A stretch of DNA of 64,000 bases from Nectonema munidae (lineage: Eukaryota > Nematomorpha > Nectonematoida > Nectonematidae): contig JAUIRK010000673.1 of NCBI GenBank assembly GCA_030549495.1, forward strand, positions 186,001-250,000. Direction: 5' to 3'. The notes under the pieces are model-generated. The model was given only the letters and a program-made list of their open reading frames with translations. It had not been told where the DNA came from and did not search any database. The stretch's first letter is position 1. The number at the start of each line of letters is the position of its first letter. Made by a program: the position numbers and the translations under genes. This document shows, one piece after another, positions 33,953 through 42,989 of the stretch.

Positions 33953-35860
33953 TGTCCAGAAAGCGGGTTTACAAAGAACAGTTTCTTAGTACTGGATTTT
34001 CGATCATGGAACCGAAAAACTCCAATGCGTTGTATTGTATGTGGGAAAGTGCTCAGCCAGGAGACGCTTAAAGAAAATAAGCTCAAGCGCCTTCTGCTGA
34101 GAAAACACCCAACTCTCACAGAAATATTTTGATTCTTTTAAAAAGAAAGAAGAACAACTGAAGCGTCAGCGCGTAGACAACTCTATGCACATTCGAGTTT
34201 ATCTCTTCAACAAGCAACACTTGCATCCAGGGCTTTGGAGTCGAGCCACAAAAATTTTTTACTAGGAGTCGGAGCCGGAGTCACAAATAACAAAAAAACG
34301 GCTCCCTATATCTGGCTCCAAACGTATAATTCGTGATGTATCAAAAGCACAATTGTTACATATTTTCATATAAGGAATTCGGTGGTATGTGGAAGTTACG
34401 GTTTTCCAAAGTTTCCAGTTTTTACAAGTTCTCGATTGAGCAAGTTAAACTGTATATGTATAATGAAGAATTCAAATATAAATTATAATATATAAAAGAC
34501 AAAAGTCGTAATCGGAGCCATAAAAAATGTTTGCCCCGGAGCCGGAGCCCCACAATTTTGAGACCGCTCCGAAGCCCTGTTTGCATCCTATCTTGTTGCA
34601 AAAAGAATTGCTAAATGTATGCAGCCACACACAATTGGAGAAAAGTTGGTAAAGCCAGCAACCATTGATATGGTTCCTTGGATATGCTGCAGTAAAAAAA
34701 TTCCAGCTTTTCCTCTGTCAAATAACACAATGAAGCGAAGAATTCAAGAGATGTTGCAAAACATAAAGAACAGCTAGTGGCTGGCATCAACGAGAGTGGA
34801 AAATTCAGCTTGCAGTTGTATGAGTCAACTGACGTCAGTGAAAATGCTCAGCGCTTGGCTTATACGCGTTACCAAGGTAAGAATGACATTAAAGAAACTT
34901 TAAACGACAGGAGACAACAACAAAGCAGAAGATATTTTCAAGTTAGCTGATAATTTCATCAAAGAAGAAGGATTAAGGGATCAGTGCTACGGTGTGTGCT
35001 CGGATGGAGCACCTTCAATGTTATTGGCACCTGAGTGTTTCACTGCAAGAGTAAAACAAGTCACCCCCACAGTGATAGTGATAGCTCCACCGAGAAAACC
35101 TTGCTTCTGGATAAATGGAGCTTAACACTGTTATATAAGTTGTTATTCGAATAGTAAATTTTATTGAATCATCAGCATTGAATTCAAGGTTGTTTAGTCA
35201 GATGTGATCAGAATATGAAAATCTGCTTTACTACTCTGCTGTCACGTGACTGTCCCGACGAAAAGTGCTCCAGAAGGTGCTTGACATGCATGCAGAGTTT
35301 GAAATTTTCTTAAACGAGAGAAAACATGTACTGGTATCAAGGCTAAGAGAACCAAAGTCCCAAAAATGAGTTGCATAAACTGGCATATCTGACAGGGACA
35401 TATTTTCAGTGTTGAATTTTCTGAATATGTCCATACAAAGAATAGATGAGACTCTCATCTCTGTGTCAGAAAAGCTACAATGCTAACAAAGCTGATGTCA
35501 TGGAAAGGAAAGATTGAACTTGGGATGACTGTGCCCTTTCCATTTTTGAATTTTTTTCTGGAGGATGAAAAAGACGCCTCACTTTTGGACATACAAGATG
35601 TCATTGTTGGGAATCTTAAGAAATTTAGTGAGAAGTTTGACACGTAGATTCCGCATGGAGAGCTGCATGAGAAGTAGAAATGGTTGCGCAAACCCTTTGA
35701 TGTCCACGCGGAGGATCTTTCACAAGAAGAGTCTTCTATTCAAAATTTGCAAGAGGAGCTTATAGAACGAGATCCAGTATAACGAAACTCTTCGCTTTAG
35801 CGAGAAACTCTAAGTGTGTTCTGGACTGCTGTGAATTTGAAATCAATTTGAATTTGTCCT
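33953..35860 (+). pseudogene. ZBED5/FAM200-like hAT transposase, broken
   Basis: Reads from MSRKRVYKEQFLSTGFSI, then in another frame a BED-type finger (CIVCGKVLSQETLKENKLKR, RKHPTLTEIF). After the MITE at 34229-34579 it gives SYLVAKRIAKCMQPHTIGEK and LVKPATIDM, then KLADNFIKEEGLRDQCYGVC with SDGAPSML (second catalytic Asp region). It continues through KVTLQ-like sequence to a tail like YNETLRFSEKL near 35790. The C-terminal dimerisation block is missing. Many frame changes show age. It ends about 140 bp before exon 6 of the CHORDC1-like gene. Confidence 0.75.
34229..34579. mobile_element. 351-bp hAT MITE inside the ZBED-type hAT
   Basis: The ends are CAGGGCTTTGGAGTCG and, reversed, CAGGGCTTCGGAGCGG. 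The 8-bp flanks CTTGCATC (34221-34228) and TTTGCATC (34580-34587) match at seven of eight. Inner repeats of GGAGCCGGAGCC type (GGAGTCGGAGCCGGAGTC on the left) lie near both ends. Removing it rejoins QQATLAS to SYLVAKR. Confidence 0.8.
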
Positions 35861-35999
35861 TATACTGCTAAAATTAATGCCTATAATGAATGTATACTGT
35901 ATAAATTAACTATACACTATAAAAATAAAGTATAATGACGGAAATATCAGCGTGGTTCACCCTATCTAAGTGTTTGTAAAGGAATCGTGATTATTTTAG

Positions 36000-36099
36000 G
36001 ATGAAATACTGGAGTTGTTGTCAAAAGAAGACTACTGATTTCACTGAATTTTTAATCCAACCAGGCTGCACTGAAGGTCTTCACGATTTCCACTCCAAA
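36000..36099 (+). CDS. CHORDC1: CHORDC1-like gene, exon 6 (second half of CHORD2)
   Basis: After the acceptor TTATTTTAG the exon gives [18 protein letters not shown] and then [12 protein letters not shown]. The Cys181-Cys182 pair, Cys198 and His203 complete CHORD2. Its sequence after the Cys pair ([10 protein letters not shown]) is nearly the same as in CHORD1. The reading frame hits a stop two codons beyond Lys208, so the exon must end before it. The best phase-0 end is AAA|GCATGA, a GC donor for a 56-nt intron with a strong pyrimidine tract. No GT donor here gives a phase that fits exon 7. Confidence 0.82.
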
Positions 36100-36155
36100 G
36101 CATGAGTGCTTACGCGTAATTCGCACTTTCTTATTTCTCTTTCTTGGCATTTTAG
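36100..36155 (+). other. Very short GC-AG intron of the CHORDC1-like gene
   Basis: This 56-nt interval begins GCATGAGTG and ends with the tract CTTTCTTATTTCTCTTTC followed by TTGGCATTTTAG. It joins exon 6 to exon 7 in phase 0 and removes an in-frame TGA. GC donors are a known minority class; the size is near the lower limit for animal introns. Confidence 0.6.
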
Positions 36156-36335
36156 GTAATAAAGGAACTGGCTTGTAGAAGGGATTGGTATGAAACGAAA
36201 AACGAACTCGTTTACACGATCTATGGCAAGGTGCGTGACGTCGAAGCTTGCAAGATTCTCGCAAATTCTCTCATTTTGGATATTTCTCTTCAACAAGTTT
36301 CTAGTGAATTTCTAGAACGAATCAAACTTTTTGCA
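36156..36335 (+). CDS. CHORDC1: CHORDC1-like gene, exon 7 (CS/p23-like domain, incomplete)
   Basis: Sixty codons open with VIKELACRRDWYETKNELVY and continue with YGKVRDVEACKI to KLFA. This is the CS domain that follows CHORD2 in CHORDC1, where a Cys-Arg-x-Asp-Trp motif starts the first strand and a Lys-Leu-Trp-like motif sits near the fifth. The exon starts after CATTTTAG and ends GCA|GTATGA, both phase 0. About 60 residues (the last strands and acidic tail) are missing and were not convincingly found downstream in the window. The gene is therefore partial here, not truncated by any visible break. Confidence 0.82.
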
Positions 36336-37255
36336 GTATGAATGTTTTAATTGTACACGTGTGTATCCCCTTTTCTCCCATTTTCCTCTCTTATCTTTTT
36401 TATATCATTGCGGGGGTTACCCAGTGCGTCTCTCGCATTGTGATTTTAGGTCCCCTCAAAGATCATTGGTAATCCGTAAAGATCATTGCCACCTCCTAAA
36501 ATCATTGGTACCATCAGTAAAATTCATTGATACCCCCATAAAGGCCAATTTTTCACAGTTTCTCTAAAAAAATTTGTTGATAAAACTAGTACAATTAATT
36601 TCCTTTTCATGTAATTTATAGCGTAAAACTTAGAGAATGGAATGGCTAATTCATATAAATTTAAGGATAATTTTCTTCCAAAAATTTTAAATATTTAATT
36701 CATATTTAAAGTGGCCTAATTAAATCCACGGCTTCAAATCTGTCAATTCATAGCCCAAGCCCTAAATATATTTTTAAATAATATACTTAACTGAATATAT
36801 GTGTGGGTAGAATATGAAAAGTTTTTAATTAACATGATTCCTTGTTTTTCTGTGTTACTAACCTAGTTTATTTTAAAATTTAAATTTTAACAACAATGCA
36901 TCTCAGTGCAGAGTAATGAATCCACCTAACCAATTCATTTGATATGAACCAGGCTTGTTGACAATCAGTCAGATGACTAATTAATGACGTAAAAGCGGGC
37001 GAAACCAATAACATTAAAAAGTTTCCTTTTCTGCAAATATATTTTAAAAATGACATTTTTATAAAATAACAATATTTAAATCTAACCATTTATTAGTGAC
37101 AGAGTTAGATTAGAAAATGCATTATGATTCTTTTTTAACACTAATATTTCCTTATAGTACCAATATAACATAGAGATCATTAAAAATTGCCTCTTCATCC
37201 GTTTTCAATAACACAATAATCATTACCAAATTGTCTTCCTATATTTTTTGAGTTT
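36336..37255. other. Intron 7 start
   Basis: Begins GTATGAATG. At 36460-36535 there is a degenerate tandem run of AAAGATCATTGGTAATCC-like units. No further exon of the CHORDC1-like gene is convincing here. Confidence 0.4.
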
Positions 37256-37470
37256 TTAATCCTAGTTGCTCATAGCGGTCAATTGACCGATTTGATGAGT
37301 AAAAATTCAAACTAAACAAAAGTTATTGCTCATATCAACCTCATTTTTTACAAGTCTCATTTATTTGATAATATTTAACTAGAGAGATAATTAAATTTTT
37401 ATAAACTTACAAATTTTTAAGAAAATTGATTTTACCTTTAAAGTTTATACCGGTCAATTGACCGGACATA
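37256..37470. repeat. Two CGGTCAATTGACCG palindromes, possible piggyBac MITE
   Basis: CGGTCAATTGACCG near 37278 follows TTTTAATCCTAGTTGCTCAT, and CCGGTCAATTGACCGG is at about 37450. The first looks like a piggyBac-type end at TTAA with a subterminal palindrome. Confidence 0.4.
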
Positions 37471-37727
37471 ATACTGAACTCTGAAGCTAGCGAATATTTT
37501 GAAAAAAAATGTTGAAACTTTTCCAAGCGAAACAAAATTAGAAAAACAAAAAATAAATAAATAAATTTATTCTTGAAGTAAGCACTTTTTACAAACATTC
37601 ACCGAACAAGTGCGCATACATACGTTGACAGCTATACGAGCTTGTTCTTGTCTTGTATCTCATACAATATTTGAAGGTTGTTCTCCGATTGTCTTCTTGA
37701 TTGGAGTGTGATTTGCAAAAAAAAAAG

Positions 37728-37790
37728 TAACCCTATTAGTGCTGGGCAAAATTTGTTCGCTTAAGTGCCCCCCCCCCCCCCCCACCCCCC
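37728..37790. repeat. TIR-like end followed by a poly-C tract
   Basis: TAACCCTATTAGTGCTGGGC is matched, inverted, by the sequence ending at TTAA 41970-41973 (CCCCCAGCACTAATAGG). A long C tract follows closely. The two may bound a composite element of about 4.2 kb. Confidence 0.4.
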
Positions 37791-38779
37791 ATTTTTCTCA
37801 GATATTAATAAGTTTTTATAAATATTTTTAATGTTACATATATATTTCAACTATGCTGAATTCAGTGGTGATATCCATTTTTTTTTTATCAAAATCAATC
37901 AAACCTGTCAAAAAATTGATTTATATTTGACAGCTCATCTCAAAAAGGAACTTTTTATCTAAATAAGTATATAAAAGAAATTTATATTCTTCAAAATTTT
38001 TTATAATGATAAAATTACTTTTTTCCTCTCTCAAAGCATTTTGATTAAAGAATCTTCTGGATGATCTTAGACTTTTTTTTTATCAGTATCGTGTATTTTA
38101 TTATCAGGCCTGAATATTTGTCAACCAATCTCATTCCAAAGGTTTTTTTCTGATGAATCATTCGTGATGTTCATTGTTCATTTACAAAAAGTTGCCCACG
38201 TTCTTCATCTAAAAAATTATCTCTTTGACGCAAAAGGAAAAAGATGGACAAATTCAATTTAAATTAAAAATATCTTGATATTGACTAAATTCTCACATAT
38301 TGGCATCTGTGCCATTTTTGATAAATCTTACCTATTCTAAATTTTCAGATTTCCTATCCATCTTAGCTAAATGTTAATTGTAATCCTAGATGATAAGCTA
38401 TAGATTTAAATATTTTTCATTTGTTAAAGAGGAACTTCTTTTTCACAGTCAAAATCTTTTTTGAAGCATCTAATATTATATAATTAAATCACTTCCTAGT
38501 TCATTAGAACATGGTAGATCTTCCATTTAGTCAAGATACATATTTTTTTTAATTATTTGTTTTGATAAAATGTTCTCTTTTCAATTAGTTTTCAACTTGG
38601 TTCCTTCTCTCATACAAATTTTCAAAAGATTTTATAATACGTTTTGTTTTTTTTAATAAATATTTAATACTCAAGATGATTGTAGAAATTATTATAAGCC
38701 AAAATATACAAAAAAAAAAGTATATTTTTTACCTAATATACCTAATATAGGATATATAGGATATACCTAATATGCAGCG
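37791..38779. other. AT-rich stretch, no gene seen
   Basis: Short TA-rich tandem motifs (TACCTAATATAGGATATA) at about 38735-38775. Otherwise nothing recognisable. Confidence 0.4.
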
Positions 38780-39705
38780 ATTTTTTGAAAATTTTTTATA
38801 GAACTGATTTTCACGCATACATTACTAATTCAATTGCCACTTCGAGATATTTTTTAACCGTATTATCCAAAATCCAGTACAGAAATAAAATAAGCATAGT
38901 CGATTTGGTATAAAACAGATATTTTTTTTTTGAAAATATTTTTGAAGACAGTATCTAGAATAAACCGCAAATCAGATTTAAGCTTTCAGATATTTTAAAA
39001 CCATAAATGTCAAACCTGAGTCCAAAAATGAAATCAGCATCTTCCATTTGGAATAAAAACAGATATTTTATTTAAATTTCTATAGACATTAGACGTAAAT
39101 CGAGCATTTGATTGACACTTTCAAACATTTAAAACCTCTAAATGCAAAAAATGATTTTAGAAATAAAAATTATCATGGTCCAATTGGTATAAAAACATAT
39201 ATTTCATGTAAAATTAGAGAGAATATTTTGGGATATAGTTTTCAGGCATAAACCGCAAATTTGATTGACACTAGCAGTAAAATCTCTAAACGCGAAAACT
39301 CTGTTCAGAAATAAAATCATCATGATCTATTTGCTATAAAAACATATATTTCACGTAAAATTTAAATCAATATTTTTGGAAACAAATTTTAGAACTAAAC
39401 GCAAATTTGATTGATACTTATAGGTATTTTCAAATTCAAACTGCAAAAATTGAGTCCATAAATGAAACTAGCATGGTTGATTTGATATAAAAACATATAT
39501 TTAATTGTAAAATTTGAATGAATGTTTTTGGAGACAATTTTTAGAAGTAAACCGCAAATTTGATTAACACTTATAAGTGTTTTCACATCCTAAATGTAAA
39601 AAATGAGTTCAGAAATGAAAACAGCATGATTGATTTAGTATAAAAACATATATTTCATGTAAAAATGAGAGAATATTTTTGGCGATAGCTTTTAGAAGTA
39701 AAAGT
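38780..39705. repeat. Tandem array, ~140-153-bp unit, about six copies
   Basis: A phrase like ATAAAAACATATATTTCATG recurs near 38912, 39053, 39190, 39338, 39489 and 39642. Between copies run ACCGCAAATTTGATTGACAC and ATGAGTTCAGAAATGAAA-like phrases in fixed order. Units grow more alike to the right, and spacing rises from about 140 to 153 bp. No coding content. Confidence 0.8.
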
Positions 39706-39789
39706 TTAGAATATATATTTTAAACTAAAATTATATATTTTATATATATATATAAAATAGTTTGCCGACCAAACTCTTGAATTTTTCTA

Positions 39790-40595
39790 TAAATATTTTG
39801 ACTCAGATGAAAAAACATCCTTTAATCTCCGTAGAGGTAAAAATATTTGCGATGCTGTTAATCATAGCTTTTTCATAATCGATCATTATACTTTCTGGAT
39901 TTTGATTGTTATTTTGCACTTTCTTTAGTAAAAATAAATATGTTGTCTCTGATTTGTTCGGCAACAAACAATATAACACAGGTACTGCGCGACCGCAAAA
40001 CCTGTATTGTGTACACTTGACAAAAAAGGCTAGATGTAACACTAAAAGTTCCATCCATGTACCAATGTTTGAAATTTTGTAGGTATAACACACTCTTTTC
40101 GGAACCAAAAATTAAAATTCTTTCATTTGCTGCACCGGAATCATAAAGAAGAAACTGATCACGATTTTTTGTACGAGTGTACTCAGGAGGAATAACGAGA
40201 TCTTCAGCACTTTGTGGTACTGGAAGTGGATTTTGGCTTCTTTGTCTACATCGTCTAAGACTTTGACACAGCGTGGGTAAGTTGGCCGTAGATTCTTCAT
40301 TCATGCCTTCAACTGTAAGGCTAATTATTTGCTGTGGAGTTTCGAATGTATTTTTAACTCGATTTTTCATTTTTTGCAGTGCCTTTAAATTTTCTACTCG
40401 ATTAAAATTTGGTGCGTGAGTGTGATCGTTTACTTTACCTACAAATTTGTTATCTTTGACTTTTATTTTAGCCTTGCAAAAGTTTGAAGAACATCGCAAT
40501 TCATACTCATACGATAAAACATCATTAACTAATTCTTTTTGCTTTAAGTAAACATAGCCTTCAAAAGCAATTTTTTGCCTCCTTTGTTAGAGTTA
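39790..40595 (-). pseudogene. FLYWCH-MULE transposase, truncated
   Basis: Minus strand from about 40595: a FLYWCH finger (IAFEGYVYLKQKELVN, ELRCSSNFCKAKIKV, VNDHTHAPN), though the usual Trp before the first Cys is Leu. Then TPQQIISLTVEGMNEESTA, DQFLLYDSGAANERILIFG and the MULE core: HWYMDGTFSVTSSLFCQVYT with the first Asp. In another frame come PVLYCLLPNKSETTYLFLL, ESIMIDYEKAMINSI with the second Asp, and KGCFFI. The sequence stops there, so the last catalytic residue and the C-terminus are missing. One frameshift lies around 40000-40100. It may belong to the composite interval 37728-41970. Confidence 0.82.
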
Positions 40596-40749
40596 ATGAA
40601 TTCCATGTATTAATTTTTCGAACTTAAATATAATCAAAAACATGGTAAGATGATATTACGCTTATGTAAACTTCTATCAATGTACCTTCTAAATTTAGAA
40701 TATTAATATTTTTATTATTAAAAAACACATTAATGTTTCACTATGATAA

Positions 40750-40829
40750 ACATACTCTAGAGGAGATTTCTCAACGTTGGCCTAAAAAAATGGGCCACAA
40801 CGACATAGAGGTTGAGAACACCTGCTTAA
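40750..40829. repeat. Short foldback, hAT-like remnant
   Basis: TTCTCAACGTTGGCC faces GAGGTTGAGAACACC around the palindrome GGCCTAAAAAAATGGGCC. A decayed tiny MITE is likely. Confidence 0.4.
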
Positions 40830-41689
40830 TAGCACTGAAAAAACCATTATCGACAAAAATTGTTACAGAAAATTGAATTTTTGAAATCTTTTTTCAAAAC
40901 AATTATAGTTTACATGAAAGGAATTGACACTTCATTTGAAAAATAAATATTAAAATGAAGAATTTTTTTTACAGCAAATTAATTTTAAATTAAAATCTCA
41001 AAGTAATCTCGAAAAAAATAATTAATAAATGAAAAACTTACTGTTAAGATCAAAAGGACTAGTGATAAAAAAGAGACGATCAAGAAATATTTCAAACTTT
41101 CACAAAAATGAAGAACAATGATTATGAATTTGCTTATATACCCATGCAAAGAATTTTTGAAGGCTTAGACATATTGTAATCTACTTAATGATAGTTTATT
41201 TTGTTTTCTATATACATTAAACCACAGTGAATAAAAAAGATTAGTTTTTCAAAGTGTATGTGTAACAAGTATGAAAGCAACTAATCTTCAAGCTAGTAGC
41301 TCTAATCCCTGATAAACGTCTTATTGTGGTAGTACAGTTTCCTGTTTACACAAAATTTACTAATAATAATTACAATCTGAACAGACTAATAATTAAATAA
41401 GAAATAAAATATTTTAATTTGTTTCCTATATTGAAAAAGATTATTGTTTGATAGATGAATTAGAGTTCCAAGTAATAACAAAAAATTTCGTAAAAACAGA
41501 AAATATTCTCATAAAGTCCATGAAGTCTAGATAAAATTTAAAATACTTTATATATAACCCTTTTTGTTAAATTATATTAACCTTTAGTAAAACAATATAT
41601 ATTTACTAGAGGATGAGAGAAGAGAGGGAGGGGGCGGGGTTTATTCCTCTAGGCCCTCTAGGGGATTTTTTCCTAGAACCGTCTGTAAA

Positions 41690-41945
41690 ATATGTTCGAT
41701 AGGAAAAATGCGATCATCATGCATGTTTTATAAACAAGCAGCAACTCTTACTTATAGAAAATTATTAGGGGTCATTTTCGCCCCCCCCCCCCCCCCCCCC
41801 CCGAAAACACATGGGGGGGGGGGGGGAGGGGGGAGGCGGTCGCCCCCGCCTCCCTGTTCAAAAGATGCAGCTAGCGATTTTAGGAAAAGTCACAAAATTT
41901 GAAGGGATATGATTCAGCTAATTTTTTACAAATAATTGTTTAGTG
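41690..41945. repeat. Dispersed repeat, copy C (partial), with C and G tracts
   Basis: 41690-41769 matches the right end of copies A and B (AAAATATGTTCGATAGGAAA to CTTATAGAAAATTATT). Then come a C tract of more than 20, GAAAACACATG, a G tract and GGAGGCGGTCGCCCCCGCC. From about 41880 the sequence resumes similarity to 7795-7880 beside copy A. So a G/C-rich insertion sits inside an older shared sequence. Confidence 0.6.
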
Positions 41946-41972
41946 AAGGGGGCCCCCAGCACTAATAGGTTA

Positions 41973-42872
41973 AAATAATTCTTTTTCATTAATAAAATTG
42001 AATATTCCCATAATTCTTCAAGGCTTCTCGGATTCCTTAGATAAACTTTTCTTTTTAGCTCAACCCAAATTTGTTCAATTGTATTAAGATCAGGATTTTG
42101 ATGTGGCCAGTTTTTTAGAAGACACGGAATTTTTATTTAAAAATTGTTGAGTAAAACAAGACCTATGGCAAGGAGCGCCATCACGCTGAAATATTTATAT
42201 TAGAGAGTAAATTTGTTTTAATTAACTCCTTGCATTTTATACTATTGAGTGTTGCATCAATTTTTAACAACTTTCTTCTTTCATGACTTTTTATAAATCC
42301 CCAAAGCACCGAACCTTTTCATTGTGAATTAGAATGTAGCTCACTCTATCACTAAAAATTACATTATGCCAATCATACACGCTCTATAAAAATTCCTCTT
42401 TTGCCCACCCAAATCTTTTTTTAATTGAACTTTATGCAACGCCGATTTTTTAGCTTCTAAACGCCCATTCAAGTTATCTAAGGATCCGTTTTCTGTATCA
42501 ATTGAAATATATTTTGATAAACCATTAATTGCCTTGCAGAAAAATTAGGATTAATCTTTGACATTCTCACTAATTTTCCGATATCTTTTATCACTGATTT
42601 TTGAGGACGACCGCTTTTGTGTTTGTTGGCTACAATTCCTGTATTCTTATATTTTGATAAAATTTGAGAAACATTACTTCTAGATATATTAAATAATTTT
42701 GATTTGATCTTTTTTTATTGAAGGAAGTACAACTTTAATTTTCAATTCTAGAGATACTTTAGGCATGACAGTCAAAAAAAGACGTCGAGAAAATAACGTT
42801 AAAGAAAGCAGACGATTTAAAGAAATCAATTTTAGAAAAAAACAATTTTTATTAATGAAAAAAGAATTATTT
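41973..42872 (-). mobile_element. Tc1-like element, ~0.9 kb, broken
   Basis: Inverted ends of about 32 bp (AAATAATTCTTTTTCATTAA and its complement) are flanked by TA at 41971-41972 and 42873-42874. On the minus strand, MPKVSLELKIKVVLPSIKK starts near 42777, then a helix-turn-helix part (LFNISRSNVSQILSKYKNTG, HKSGRPQK). Near the end is the DD34E tail: NWPHQNPDLNTIEQIWVELK and RSLEELWEYS. The middle is decayed with stops and frame changes. The short length suggests some internal loss. Confidence 0.8.
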
Positions 42873-42989
42873 TAAAATGCTATTTATAATGAATTAATTT
42901 AAGTAGTAAGGGAATATGATATTAAAGGAACACTTTATTTGAAAACAAACACTATATTTCAGAAGGATTACGACGTTCCTTTATCAAGT

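Noticed and set aside
36331-36567. Next CHORDC1 exon just after exon 7 (acceptor near 36450)
   Set aside because: The peptide after GTGATTTTAG (VPSKIIGNP, stop) does not resemble the CS domain end and sits in a small tandem repeat.
38780-39705. CRISPR-like array
   Set aside because: Units are ~150 bp, diverged and without short identical repeats plus unique spacers; this is eukaryotic DNA.
41708-41902. Proline/glycine-rich ORF
   Set aside because: Produced by translating the C and G tracts in repeat copy C.
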